A stretch of 64,000 bases of DNA from an uncultured Clostridia bacterium (GCA_947630015.1 CANRFY010000004.1:62001-126000), one strand, 5' to 3'. Positions 38,095-48,168 are shown, numbered from the stretch's first letter. Made by a program: numbers and translations. Notes: generated by a model from the sequence alone, not told the origin.

Positions 38095-39261
38095 TTATTT
38101 ATTTGCAACACCGGCAAAATCGGCTACGGCGCTGCTGAATTCTTTTCTGCTGTCGTCTGCCGTTGCCAACGTAGGCTTGCCCTGCGGCTTGACGACGAAA
38201 CTCCCTACAAGCTCTGCGAACTTAGCCTTGCCCAGCATAGATTCGAGCTGGGAAAGGGACTTCGGAACGCTGTCGTAAATAACTGCCCGGTCGATGCCGG
38301 ATTTCAGGAGCGTCTCGATGGCCGCGTCCTGATCGCTCCACGCTCTGTTGCTCCGGCCCTCAACGCACTTCCAGCCCGGAACTTTCGCCCCGTTGAGGAT
38401 CGCTTCGAGCGCCTTCTTCTGAACCGCATTGTACCATTCCACGAGGTCTTTGCCCCGCTCCAGAACCTCGCCCATCTGCTCCGGCGTGAGCAAGGCGTTG
38501 GAGTTGCACACAGCCTCTCCAAAATCGTCGAAAGCGGAAGTCTGCTGATCTGCCTGAGCTTTGCAGATTCCGTTGGCACGGCAAAACCGACACCACTCAC
38601 CGGCGTGGTACGCGCCGAATCCCATGAACGCCATCTGTGCCTTGGGCTTTACTTCGTCGCCCCACGCCAGAAGATCGCTCACAGGGCAGGTCCAGCCCTC
38701 GTAGGAACCGATTCTTGGCTGGTCGATGTAGATTTCCACGTTCTTCAGGCCAGCGCCCACAAGCGGCTGATACAGCTTCAACGCACCGAGGGCGTACAGC
38801 ATGAGCTGGGGATTTTCCTCCGCGCTGACCGGGACGCCCTTGCCGTGCTTATAGTCCGTGATGATAAGCGTATCGCCGCTGAACATCACGCAGTCACACC
38901 TGCCGAAAGCCTCCGGAACATAATCGGAAATATCAACCTTGACCTCGAAAGCGATATACGGTTCGTTTGGGAAGCTCATTGCCCGCTCTGCGAGGTGTTC
39001 CACATAGGTTTCAGCTGTGCGGAGCATTTCATCGTCCCAGAGTTCGCTGGTTTTGAGCTTCTTGATCGCCTTGTTGTATTCTGCTGCCTTAATCTTCTTG
39101 AAGTGCTTTTTCGCAGCGGCCTCACAAACGCTGTGAGCAACTGTCCCCTCCCTCGCGTATTCGCTCGTCTGCTCCGGCAGCTGCGCTTCGAGGCGCGGAG
39201 CGAGGGGGCAATTTAACCATCTGTGCGCACTCGAAGGGGAAAGAAGTGCGTGTGAACTCAT
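38095..39261 (-). CDS. DUF2800 / RecB-like exonuclease
   Basis: HALLSPSSAHRWLNCP...EGTVAHSVCE...LIITDYKHGKGVPV...WCRFCRANGIC. Confidence 0.88.
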   Translation of the reverse strand: MSSHALLSPSSAHRWLNCPLAPRLEAQLPEQTSEYAREGTVAHSVCEAAAKKHFKKIKAAEYNKAIKKLKTSELWDDEMLRTAETYVEHLAERAMSFPNEPYIAFEVKVDISDYVPEAFGRCDCVMFSGDTLIITDYKHGKGVPVSAEENPQLMLYALGALKLYQPLVGAGLKNVEIYIDQPRIGSYEGWTCPVSDLLAWGDEVKPKAQMAFMGFGAYHAGEWCRFCRANGICKAQADQQTSAFDDFGEAVCNSNALLTPEQMGEVLERGKDLVEWYNAVQKKALEAILNGAKVPGWKCVEGRSNRAWSDQDAAIETLLKSGIDRAVIYDSVPKSLSQLESMLGKAKFAELVGSFVVKPQGKPTLATADDSRKEFSSAVADFAGVANK

Positions 39262-39689
39262 ATCTGCGCCCCCAATCCCCTCATTGCCGTGGCGAAGGCG
39301 CCAAGCTGCTCAGGCTTCAGATCCATGACTGCCTGAACTCCAAAGGAATGCAGCAGATTCATCAGCTCGTTGACCTTGCCCGCGTCCATGAGCATAGCTC
39401 CGGCGGCCATGATCTGATCGACCGTGTACTTAGGCGGCTGTGCCAGCGGAACGCTCGGTGTGGGCGTAAAACCGGCGGCAGGAGCAACCGGAGGCGCAGG
39501 CATCGGCTGATTCATCGGGAAAGGCTGCTGCGGGATGGGCGGCTGCGGCTGTGTGCTCTGGGGCTGCGGTTCAGCTGTTGTCGTCTTCTTACTGGATTTC
39601 TGGGTCTTGCCACCGCCGATAGCGGCAGCAAGGTTGTTGATGGCCTCCGCAAGTTCGGGGGCTACGATGGTGATTTTGGCTTCGAGCAT
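39258..39689 (-). CDS. Phage hypothetical protein
   Basis: Pro/Gln-rich centre; operon position. Confidence 0.55.
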   Translation of the reverse strand: MLEAKITIVAPELAEAINNLAAAIGGGKTQKSSKKTTTAEPQPQSTQPQPPIPQQPFPMNQPMPAPPVAPAAGFTPTPSVPLAQPPKYTVDQIMAAGAMLMDAGKVNELMNLLHSFGVQAVMDLKPEQLGAFATAMRGLGAQI

Positions 39690-39703
39690 TGTTCTTGTCC
39701 TCC

Positions 39704-40216
39704 TTAATACTCTGTTCTGAATTCATTTTCGCGGTTATCACCCGCGCAAAAGTAAAGGTAATCGGAAAGGGCTTCACATCCGTTGGCGTACCAATCGGAT
39801 AAAGCTCCTTCAGCGATGTCTAAATCGCTCTGCGAGATAGGGCGGCTCTGCGTCCAATAGCCGAGAAACTGCCCGTCACATTCCAGCACATCAAGAATTG
39901 TGCTGCCCCAACGTCCGTCGCTGACGCGGTTGAGGATTACTTCACAAACAAGTCTTTTGTCACCCTCCTTATCGTCGTAGCATTCTCCGGCAAGGGTTCG
40001 GGCAATGGCTCTCAGGTCTGACACACTCCACGGATCGGGTGCTTCCGTCGCCGCAGGTTCTGTCATTGGCGGTGCTGCCGAAGTGATCTCGATTACTACC
40101 GGTTCTTCTTCGACTTCTTTCTCCGGAGCCAAACTGTTCGCACCGCAAGAGAAAAGCGCGGCCAGAATCGTGACGGTAATAAACGTGAGCAGAACCCTTT
40201 TGTGATGTTTAACCAT
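39704..40216 (-). CDS. Secreted cell-wall hydrolase-like protein (SleB-type)
   Basis: Lipoprotein-like signal (ILAALFSCGAN); AIARTLAGECYDDKEGDKRLVCEVILNRV. Confidence 0.65.
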   Translation of the reverse strand: MVKHHKRVLLTFITVTILAALFSCGANSLAPEKEVEEEPVVIEITSAAPPMTEPAATEAPDPWSVSDLRAIARTLAGECYDDKEGDKRLVCEVILNRVSDGRWGSTILDVLECDGQFLGYWTQSRPISQSDLDIAEGALSDWYANGCEALSDYLYFCAGDNRENEFRTEY

Positions 40217-40277
40217 TTCAATAGTTAGCCGGATTTGAGCAAAACACTTTGAGTCGGGTCGAAAGGAGGACAAATAA

Positions 40278-40427
40278 ATGAGCGAGCTGATGATAAGGAT
40301 TTCGGAGGGCGCGTTGAGACGCTACATCGAAGAAGCGATCCAGTCGGAAACGGGGCTGACCGCTGAAGATGAAAAACACATAGCCGCCGAGAGGCAGAGG
40401 ATCGCAAATTGGAAAAAGGCCGCCTGA
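40278..40427 (+). CDS. Small phage protein (49 aa)
   Basis: RBS aaaggagga; MSELMIRISEGALRRYIEEAIQSETGLTAEDEKHIAAERQRIANWKKAA. Confidence 0.5.
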   Translation: MSELMIRISEGALRRYIEEAIQSETGLTAEDEKHIAAERQRIANWKKAA

Positions 40428-40432
40428 CGAGA

Positions 40433-40482
40433 GCCGGTTGGCAACCGGCCGAAACGCCCGTGAGGGCGTCGCGGCAAGCCGC
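40433..40482. other. Three tandem small GC-rich hairpins
   Basis: GCCGGTT-ggc-AACCGGC; ACGCCC-gtga-GGGCGT; GCGG-caag-CCGC. Confidence 0.75.
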
Positions 40483-40512
40483 AAAAATAAATCTCTAAGG
40501 AGGACAAACAAA

Positions 40513-40950
40513 ATGGCAGAACTGAAAGAAGGACGTTGGGTGAAAGTCCACGAGCCGGGACAGGCAAACTTCACCGAGAACGACAACATCATGGACATCG
40601 TGATCGGAACCGGCAGATGTCAGGCAGAAGCGACCTACACGGTTCGCAGCTACAAGAAAGCAGCTTTCTGGCTGAACGAGTACCTCAAAGCTGCCGAAGC
40701 TCTCCAGACCGTAGCGGAGAGCGTTATCGAGCAGATCACGACTGCTGCCGAGGCAGCCAACCGGGAGGACGACGAGGTTACGGCGTCCGGCGAGGGCTGG
40801 AACTGCGGCATCGAGAAAATGGGCGACGGAAGTTTCCGGGTTCACCTCGACTGGAAGGTTGACGAGCCGGTTACGAAGAAGCAGAAGCCCGCGAAGAAAA
40901 CCAAAAAGCGCAACAGCAGAAAGAAGAAAACGGAGGTGGCTGCTGAGTGA
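40513..40950 (+). CDS. Phage hypothetical protein
   Basis: RBS aaggagg and ATG; Lys-rich C-terminus. Confidence 0.6.
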   Translation: MAELKEGRWVKVHEPGQANFTENDNIMDIVIGTGRCQAEATYTVRSYKKAAFWLNEYLKAAEALQTVAESVIEQITTAAEAANREDDEVTASGEGWNCGIEKMGDGSFRVHLDWKVDEPVTKKQKPAKKTKKRNSRKKKTEVAAE

Positions 40951-41414
40951 GGCTGATTCTGGACGTAAAGCGATACCACGAGTTCTTCTGGCTGAGAGAC
41001 ATCCGCGCGGTGAACATTTACAAATGCTGCGCGGAGTGTTTCATCGGCGGAAGGGACGGACGGGTTTATTGGGGAACGCTCCACAAGCCGAGCGCCCACA
41101 TCGACATCGAGGTTAAGGAACACAAAAATGCCGTCGCTTATTACCTTTGCGGTTTGAGCGCCGGGTTCAACTGGTATCAGAACACGCACGTTGCGTTCGT
41201 TCCCGCTCCGGGAGAAACAGTGAGAGTTGACAATGCGAACATCAGCCTCACGATCACGGACGCGAGGCGGATCGAGTTTGAGAATTACAAACCGAATCCG
41301 CCGGGTTATTTCACGAAGCGGCAGAGAACCTGCCGGAATTGGATCTTCGCAAACTATATCAACGATGGAATGTTAAGGAGGAATGAAAATCATGGAAATG
41401 CAGCAGATCATTGA
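40947..41414 (+). CDS. Uncharacterised phage protein, paralog of 27038-27472
   Basis: See 27038-27472. Confidence 0.8.
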   Translation: MRLILDVKRYHEFFWLRDIRAVNIYKCCAECFIGGRDGRVYWGTLHKPSAHIDIEVKEHKNAVAYYLCGLSAGFNWYQNTHVAFVPAPGETVRVDNANISLTITDARRIEFENYKPNPPGYFTKRQRTCRNWIFANYINDGMLRRNENHGNAADH

Positions 41415-43215
41415 ACAGGCTGAACGGAATATCCGGCAGGCACTGGAGGATTACGGTGCGCACACCCGTCAGACGGACGTTCTCGACGACGTGAGCGAGA
41501 CGTTCATCCGCCGCTTGGCAAGAGACAGTTCCTACGCAAAGCAGGAGCTGAGGGAATTGTTCAGCAAGTCCCCGGTTTGGGATTCCAGCCTCGACGCGCT
41601 GGTTATCAACGGGACGAGAACCCACAACCCGGATCCCGAAGTTGTTCGCGGCCTTGCGATTGATATTTTGCAGGACGCGTATTACAAAACCGCGTTGAAC
41701 GCCGACATTGCTTGGGACATCGCGCAGTTCTTCGCAAACCCTGACGATCTGGACCTCAAAGCCCGTGGAATCGAGGCGATTGCGAAAGTTGCCCCGAAAG
41801 CCTACGCTTCCGGCAAGAAGCCGAGTAGGATTTTCAAGTCAATCTGCGACGCGCTCGGAATCTCCGACGGAACGGCGGGAAGCCGGTTCCAGAGACTTTA
41901 CGCGCAGTTCGCGGACGAGCTGGCCGCGAAGAAGATCAGCTTTAAGCTGTTCGTCTCGATCAATCCGGCGCACTTCCTCACCATGAGCAACCCGAAAGCG
42001 GACGAGCGCGGATGCACTTTGACGAGCTGCCATTCGTTCAACTCGACGGAGTATGAATACAACAACGGCTGCTCCGGATATGCGAGAGACGAAGTATCGT
42101 TCATCGTTTTCACGGTCGATGATCCGATGAATCCCGAATCGCTCAACAACCGCAAGACTTCGCGGCAGGTTTTCGCATACAAGCCGGGAAACGGGCTGCT
42201 TTTGCAGAGCCGGTTCTACAACACTTCCGGCGGAACCCGCGGGGCGCAGGCAGAATCCAAGGTTTACCGCGATCTGGTTCAGCGCGAGATTTCCGCGCTC
42301 GAAGATGCGGCGAACCTCTGGAAGACGTTCCGAATTACGGACGGCGAGCATGAAAGATGCGTTCTGATCGGCGACGGATTCGGCGGTTATCCGGATTGGC
42401 ATTACAGCGAGTTTGATGCAAAGGTCAGCATCCGGACGGATCATGAGGACGATTGGGAGCCGTTGGTGGTGGGTACTTACGGGCTGTGCATCTGCTGTGG
42501 CGAGGAAATCAGCGCAAGGCTGTACTGCGACAGCTGTGACGACAACGGCGGAGACGGCTGGTACTGCGACGACTGCGGAGAATGGACTGACGAGGACGAC
42601 AGGTATTACGTCCGTAATTCTTCTGGAGACGAAATCTGCGTCTGCGGAAGCTGCCGTGACCGACATTACACCTACTGCGACCAGTGTGAGGAATATTATC
42701 CGAATGATATGGTTCACAGCGCTTACGATTCTCGCGGAAATCTGATCGACGTCTGCGACGATTGCTTGGACGAGTATTATTGCTGCTGTGACGAATGCGG
42801 CGAGTATTACCACGAAGACAATATTTACGAGGCCGTGAATGAGTACGGAGATCACGTCCGCGTTTGTGAGGATTGTCGGGACAGGCATTATACGATGTGC
42901 GAATATTGCCACGAATACCACCACGACGACACGATGGCGGAAGTTATCGTTTCCTCCGATGGAAGAACAACCCACATCTGCGAGGACTGCTGCGAGAAGC
43001 ATTACAAATACTGCGAGGATTGCAGCGAGTGGTATGACCCGGAGCTGACCGTCACAGTTTACGATCCTGACGGATCCACGAGAGCGGTTTGCATGGACTG
43101 TGCGGAGAGCTATGAAATCTGCCCGCATTGCGGTGAGAGGATCTGCCGGACGGGAGAAACCTGCCCCGCTTGCGGAGCCGTTATCGAAGAAGAAAAGGAG
43201 GCTGAAGCCGTATGA
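41392..43215 (+). CDS. Phage protein with helical N-terminus and C-terminal array of zinc-binding CxxC units
   Basis: Repeated CDxCxEYY / CDDC / CEDCRDRHYTxCEYC / CPHCGERI...CPACG. Confidence 0.75.
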   Translation: MEMQQIIEQAERNIRQALEDYGAHTRQTDVLDDVSETFIRRLARDSSYAKQELRELFSKSPVWDSSLDALVINGTRTHNPDPEVVRGLAIDILQDAYYKTALNADIAWDIAQFFANPDDLDLKARGIEAIAKVAPKAYASGKKPSRIFKSICDALGISDGTAGSRFQRLYAQFADELAAKKISFKLFVSINPAHFLTMSNPKADERGCTLTSCHSFNSTEYEYNNGCSGYARDEVSFIVFTVDDPMNPESLNNRKTSRQVFAYKPGNGLLLQSRFYNTSGGTRGAQAESKVYRDLVQREISALEDAANLWKTFRITDGEHERCVLIGDGFGGYPDWHYSEFDAKVSIRTDHEDDWEPLVVGTYGLCICCGEEISARLYCDSCDDNGGDGWYCDDCGEWTDEDDRYYVRNSSGDEICVCGSCRDRHYTYCDQCEEYYPNDMVHSAYDSRGNLIDVCDDCLDEYYCCCDECGEYYHEDNIYEAVNEYGDHVRVCEDCRDRHYTMCEYCHEYHHDDTMAEVIVSSDGRTTHICEDCCEKHYKYCEDCSEWYDPELTVTVYDPDGSTRAVCMDCAESYEICPHCGERICRTGETCPACGAVIEEEKEAEAV

Positions 43216-44279
43216 AAATTCTCGAAGACTTTTTGAAACCGACGCAGGCGCAGCTGTTTGATTACTTGCGCAAAACATACAAGGACCGGGCGACGGTCTG
43301 CAAGGGAAATTACATCCTCGTGAAAGGGGACGCGCCGATTATGCTTCTGGCGCATTTGGACACGGTTCATAAAGAGCCGGTAAAGGATATTTGCAAGACA
43401 AAGGGCGGGAACATTCTGATGTCCCCGCAAGGGATCGGCGGCGACGACCGGTGCGGAGTTTACGCGATCACGACTGTGTTTGAGAACGCGGAGGTAAAGC
43501 CGTGGCTCCTGTTTACCTGCGACGAGGAAATCGGCGGTGTCGGGGCTGAGAAATTCGCGGATATGTACCGGAAGAAGAAGCTGCCGAAAGCGCTCGGCAA
43601 GCTGAAGCTGCTGATCGAGATTGACCGCAAGGGCAAAAATGATGCGGTTTATTACGAATGCGACAATCCGGAGCTGAAAACCTACATCACGAGTAAGGGA
43701 TTTGCCACGGACTTCGGTTCGTACAGCGACATTTCCACGGTGGCCCCTGAGCTTGGGGTTGCCGCGGTGAATCTCTCGTCAGGATATTACAACGCCCACA
43801 CGCTCCACGAGTACATCAACCGGCGGCACCTCAACGATACGGTCGCAAAGGTTCAGGAGATCGTGGCGGAGGCGGCAAACCCGGACTTCCCGAAGTACGA
43901 ATACATCGAGGACGAGCGCTGGGCTGGCTACGGCATGGGCTGGGGAATGCGGTATTTATACGACCGGGATCCTTGGCAGTCCAGCTACAAGAAGAAAACC
44001 AAGACCGTCACGACGAAGACGGTCACAACCGAGAGCAAAACGATTATCAGCGAGAAAAACTTCGACATTGACAGCATTCCGTCAGAAATCCGGGACGATT
44101 ACGAGGCGTTGTTGGATTTCTACACCGTTTCGGAGCTGGAACAGTACCGGATGGAAATGGGCGACGCGGTGATCCCGATGCTCGCCGAGAGCGAGTTCGG
44201 TTACAGCTACACGAATGACGGGCGTATGTACGACGAAGTTGAAGACGAAGACCTTTACGGGGGGGGGAGAAGTAAATGA
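43212..44279 (+). CDS. M20/M28-type zinc peptidase-like protein
   Basis: LLAHLDTVH, GIGGDDRCG, CDEEIGGVGA, IEIDRKG, SDISTV; ATGA overlap with previous gene. Confidence 0.75.
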   Translation: MKILEDFLKPTQAQLFDYLRKTYKDRATVCKGNYILVKGDAPIMLLAHLDTVHKEPVKDICKTKGGNILMSPQGIGGDDRCGVYAITTVFENAEVKPWLLFTCDEEIGGVGAEKFADMYRKKKLPKALGKLKLLIEIDRKGKNDAVYYECDNPELKTYITSKGFATDFGSYSDISTVAPELGVAAVNLSSGYYNAHTLHEYINRRHLNDTVAKVQEIVAEAANPDFPKYEYIEDERWAGYGMGWGMRYLYDRDPWQSSYKKKTKTVTTKTVTTESKTIISEKNFDIDSIPSEIRDDYEALLDFYTVSELEQYRMEMGDAVIPMLAESEFGYSYTNDGRMYDEVEDEDLYGGGRSK

Positions 44280-44665
44280 CTATTCAGGAAGCGGTCGGCG
44301 TCCGAAATGGGGACGTTGACGTAAAAACCGGGCAGAAACTCAGCCACTCCGAAATCTATGGTCGGGCCATCGAGTATCTCGGTGGCCTCGACGAGGTGGC
44401 AAAGTTCCTGCCGTTTCCGATGGATCTGATCCGGCAAAAGTACGCGGAGGATCCGAATTTGAACAATTTGTCAATCCACGCATGGGATCGGGCGGCAGGG
44501 TTTGAAACTCACACCACTTACGCCTACTCCCAGAGAGAAGAATGCAGATTGATCCGAACCGGAATTTGTATGTTGTACGCAAGGCACAAAATCACGTCGT
44601 TCAGCTGCTCCGACGGGGTTTGTATTCTCAAAGAGGCAGCACGGAGGTTAGTTGAAAATGAATGA
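44276..44665 (+). CDS. Phage hypothetical protein
   Basis: ATGA overlap with previous gene. Confidence 0.55.
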   Translation: MTIQEAVGVRNGDVDVKTGQKLSHSEIYGRAIEYLGGLDEVAKFLPFPMDLIRQKYAEDPNLNNLSIHAWDRAAGFETHTTYAYSQREECRLIRTGICMLYARHKITSFSCSDGVCILKEAARRLVENE

Positions 44666-44912
44666 GTTCGAGAAGTACGAGCTGGACTTCATAAAGAATT
44701 TTATCCGGGAACATCATTACCGGGACGACTTTGGCCGGAAAACGCTGCGGTGTCTGTGGACGGCGTATTGCTACCATCAGGACCTCAACCCGGACACCGC
44801 GCCGTATGACAAAACGATCTACGAGCTGTGGCTGTTGACGGACAAAGAGGACACATGGGATTGGTGCGACTTCACCAGTTTCGATTTTTACATGGGAGTT
44901 TATTTGTCGTGA
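44658..44912 (+). CDS. Phage hypothetical protein
   Basis: ORF with overlapping start. Confidence 0.5.
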   Translation: MNEFEKYELDFIKNFIREHHYRDDFGRKTLRCLWTAYCYHQDLNPDTAPYDKTIYELWLLTDKEDTWDWCDFTSFDFYMGVYLS

Positions 44913-44930
44913 GGAAAGGAGGCGGGCAAA

Positions 44931-45125
44931 ATGCTGAAAGTGCTTTTCGGAATTGTAGCGGCGGCGGGAGTTATCCTCGTAATCGGTGCGGTCGGGTACG
45001 ACGACATGATGGTTGAGATCGGCCAGAATGTGCCGCTTATGGAGACGTTCTGCAAAGTGGCGGTTGGTTTTGCGCTGGCAATGATCGGCGGATTCGGGCT
45101 GCACGTTCTCGAAGAAAGGAGGTAG
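44931..45125 (+). CDS. Small membrane protein
   Basis: Two hydrophobic segments; RBS aaggagg. Confidence 0.5.
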   Translation: MLKVLFGIVAAAGVILVIGAVGYDDMMVEIGQNVPLMETFCKVAVGFALAMIGGFGLHVLEERR

Positions 45126-45131
45126 TTCACT

Positions 45132-45830
45132 GTGAAAAAGCAGGATTTAGACCGGATAATCGTCAAGACGAACGCCCGAATGACCGAGATCATCAACTGG
45201 TATCTCGCAAATAAGGACTGGCTCAGTGAGGAAGAATTTCACTCGCCGATGGATTCCGGCCTGATCGTCATGGAGGAAGAACACATCGACATCAGTTTTG
45301 AGGTTCGCCCCGATGGGCTGGTGGACATGGCGGTTTATCCGGAGCATATTTTGATTCCCGTAATGACTTGGGTGTATGATCCGGTTTCCACGAGAATGAC
45401 AGAACATAAATTTACGAGGGCAAAGACCAAGGAGCATGACACGATGCTGCGGGTGATTCTTCAGTTCGACAACACGGACTTCAAGGAATCCATTAAGTTC
45501 CACGCGCTGATGATGTTCGCGGCTCACTACGAGGAAATCGTAGAGATCGACGAGAAGCAGAGCGTTCGCCGGACACGGCACGAGGCGAAGAAGTTGCGGA
45601 AGAATCCGAAGCAGCCTCTCAACCTGATAAAAAAGACCTACGTTATCCGGGACTTCTCTCCCGCCGACCTGCACAAATTCGGTGAGAAAAGGAAGTACAC
45701 GAAACCGGATCACGAGGTTCAGGTTCGTGGTTATTATCGCCAGTACAAGTCCGGCAAAAAGGTTTGGGTCAAGCCGTTCTCCCGGTATAAGGACAACGGC
45801 GGGCGACAAAGAAAGGAGTATAAAGTCTGA
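45132..45830 (+). CDS. Phage hypothetical protein
   Basis: ORF with RBS; FSPADLHKFGEKRKYTKPDHEVQVRGYYRQYKSGKKVWVKPFSRYKD. Confidence 0.6.
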   Translation: MKKQDLDRIIVKTNARMTEIINWYLANKDWLSEEEFHSPMDSGLIVMEEEHIDISFEVRPDGLVDMAVYPEHILIPVMTWVYDPVSTRMTEHKFTRAKTKEHDTMLRVILQFDNTDFKESIKFHALMMFAAHYEEIVEIDEKQSVRRTRHEAKKLRKNPKQPLNLIKKTYVIRDFSPADLHKFGEKRKYTKPDHEVQVRGYYRQYKSGKKVWVKPFSRYKDNGGRQRKEYKV

Positions 45831-46027
45831 TGTATCTGTGGCGTTACACAATAAACATGGGCAGCAACGGCGGTATCGTGCAGGCTTCTACAAAAGAAAT
45901 CGCTGAGGAAATGCTGCGGAAGAAATATGCGCCGAGTTATCCCGACGAGTTGGAAGTTTCGGTGTGGCCCTTGGCGGAAGATGATTTTTATGACGAGAAG
46001 TTCCCCGACGTATGGGAATGTTATTAA
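45830..46027 (+). CDS. Phage hypothetical protein
   Basis: ORF with RBS. Confidence 0.5.
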   Translation: MYLWRYTINMGSNGGIVQASTKEIAEEMLRKKYAPSYPDELEVSVWPLAEDDFYDEKFPDVWECY

Positions 46028-46047
46028 ACCAAAAGGAGGATTGAATC

Positions 46048-46461
46048 ATGGATAAGAATATCGAGGCAAAGAAAGCAGAGGCAATTACCCGCATGAAGCG
46101 GCTGGGGATTTTCCCGGAGACTATCACGCAGTTCGAGCGTGACGGCTACATCAGCATCAGCGAGCCGCCGGTTGGAGCGTTTTATTGGGCGGAGGGTGAC
46201 GACCTGAAGCGGATCAAAGAGTTCGAGGCGGAGTACAACGCGCTGGTTTATGTGGTGATCCGTTCCTACACGACAATCGGGATGATGGATTCCTACCTCT
46301 ACGTCAGCAATTATCCAGAGGAATGGAAGAACGACCGCAGGCTCTTGGACGAGAATTCTACTTACGCCTACGTTTACAACCACGACGCGCCGGAATGCTC
46401 CGAGCTTGGCGCAATCGGAATCCGCCGCTCTATCGCAGCAGGGCTGCTACGGGAATGGTGA
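46048..46461 (+). CDS. Phage hypothetical protein
   Basis: ORF with RBS. Confidence 0.55.
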   Translation: MDKNIEAKKAEAITRMKRLGIFPETITQFERDGYISISEPPVGAFYWAEGDDLKRIKEFEAEYNALVYVVIRSYTTIGMMDSYLYVSNYPEEWKNDRRLLDENSTYAYVYNHDAPECSELGAIGIRRSIAAGLLREW

Positions 46462-47051
46462 GGTTCTGTGCGTGGGCCGACAAGAATGCGGTCAATAGGA
46501 TTTATCACGACACCGAATGGGGCGTCCCAGTACATGACGACCGGCAGATGTTCGAGCATCTGATGTTGGAATGTCTGCAATGCGGTTTGAGCTGGGATTT
46601 GATTCTGAAAAAGCGCGAGGTCATTTGCCAGTGTTTCTCAGGCTTTGACTTCGACAGGGTTGCCTCATTCGGTGAGGCAGACGTAAACCGGATTCTGAAC
46701 ACGGACGGGATGATCCGCTCCCGGCCGAAAGTTTGGGCGGTTGTGAACAACGCTCGCTGCTTTCAGGAAGTGCGAAAAGAGTTCGGCAGTTTTTGTAACT
46801 ACATCTGGTCTTTTTCCGGCGGGAAGACAATTCTCTATCGGGATCACGACAAAGGAGTTCCCGCCAGCAACAGCCTGTCGGCAAAAATCAGCAGGGATTT
46901 GAAGAAGCGAGGGTTTCAGTTCGTCGGTCCTATCACGGTCTATTCGCACTTGCAAGCCTGCGGGATCATCAACGACCACGACCGAGACTGCCCCCGCTGC
47001 CAGAGAATAAACAGACTGAATCAAACAGTAGAATTGGAGGTAAACGAATGA
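46455..47051 (+). CDS. tag: DNA-3-methyladenine glycosylase I
   Basis: RFCAWADKNAVNRIYHDTEWGVPVHDDRQMFEHLMLECLQCGLSWDLILKKRE; C-terminal CPRC zinc motif. Confidence 0.9.
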   Translation: MVRFCAWADKNAVNRIYHDTEWGVPVHDDRQMFEHLMLECLQCGLSWDLILKKREVICQCFSGFDFDRVASFGEADVNRILNTDGMIRSRPKVWAVVNNARCFQEVRKEFGSFCNYIWSFSGGKTILYRDHDKGVPASNSLSAKISRDLKKRGFQFVGPITVYSHLQACGIINDHDRDCPRCQRINRLNQTVELEVNE

Positions 47052-47596
47052 AATACAATGTCAGAATCAGCGAGCTTCGGTACGGTCAGGTCGAAGTCGA
47101 GGCCGAAAACGAGCAGCAGGCGAAAGAGCTTGCCAGCGGAAAAGAAATTGAGTGGGTGGATTGCGAGACAACGGACATGACGGCAGAGCCGGTCGGAAAT
47201 CTTTATGAGGTAGCCGAGTGCTGCCCGCACTGTGAGAGCGAGATCGAAATGATGTGGAACACGGAGACTATGGGTTTCAAGGCGTTCTGCCCTGTGTGCG
47301 GCGGGCAGCTGATGCTTTGCGACGAGTGCCGACACTCTGGTAAGGGCGTCTGCGATTATTGCAGGGAAACCGACAGCTGCAAGCACAATCCGATCAGCAC
47401 GGAGCGCCTGAAAGATTTGTGGGCGGAGTTCGGCGACCTGCCAATGAATCCGGAGACTGAGTGCATGGAGGCTCCGTTCCTTCACTTCCCGGTGGGAATA
47501 CACCGGGAGGAAATCTGGCACTGGTTTGATCGGGTATATCCCGGCGGAGTTTATCGGCTTATGTTTCCAAGTGCGAAAGGTGGTGAGGACGAATGA
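47048..47596 (+). CDS. Phage zinc-ribbon protein
   Basis: CCPHCESEIEMMWNTETMGFKAFCPVCGGQLMLCDEC. Confidence 0.65.
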   Translation: MKYNVRISELRYGQVEVEAENEQQAKELASGKEIEWVDCETTDMTAEPVGNLYEVAECCPHCESEIEMMWNTETMGFKAFCPVCGGQLMLCDECRHSGKGVCDYCRETDSCKHNPISTERLKDLWAEFGDLPMNPETECMEAPFLHFPVGIHREEIWHWFDRVYPGGVYRLMFPSAKGGEDE

Positions 47597-48168
47597 AATA
47601 CGCCATTTATAAGAGCGAGGTTGGTTTATACGCCAAAGAGTATTACGACAAAGTTGACCCGGAGCTGTTCAACCGTCGCGGTGTTTTCGGATGGCAAAAG
47701 TTAGGACCAGACAGATTTCCGATTGTGGTAAACTCGGTCGGAGGGCGGTGCAGCTTTTATCCCGTAGAGGACAATTTTGTGGAGATAATTGAGGTTGACG
47801 AGGATCAGGAGCCGTTGACCCGTGAGCAGCGTTATCCGAAGAACTCACCGGATTTCTATTTCGGATGGATCAGTCCGGACGGAGACACATACAACTGCGG
47901 GCATGAAGGGCATATCAAGTGCGCCGATGCCATTTGCAAGGAACTCGGCATTAAGACGTACAACGGCGAGCGGTATTTGGAGGATCACGGATGGGCCAAG
48001 ACGCTGAGAGAGGCTCCGTATACTCCGTATAACAAAAGAACTCGCTGTGTTTGGGCGAAAGATCTGTTCCTGACAAAGAAGCAGGCCGACGCTCTGTTTG
48101 ATGCCGGGTTGTACGAAAACCGCGATGTCAGAATCATGGTTGAAATGAGCCAAGAGAAATGGAGGTGA
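47593..48168 (+). CDS. Phage hypothetical protein
   Basis: 4-nt overlap with previous gene; GHIKCADAICKELGI. Confidence 0.55.
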   Translation: MKYAIYKSEVGLYAKEYYDKVDPELFNRRGVFGWQKLGPDRFPIVVNSVGGRCSFYPVEDNFVEIIEVDEDQEPLTREQRYPKNSPDFYFGWISPDGDTYNCGHEGHIKCADAICKELGIKTYNGERYLEDHGWAKTLREAPYTPYNKRTRCVWAKDLFLTKKQADALFDAGLYENRDVRIMVEMSQEKWR

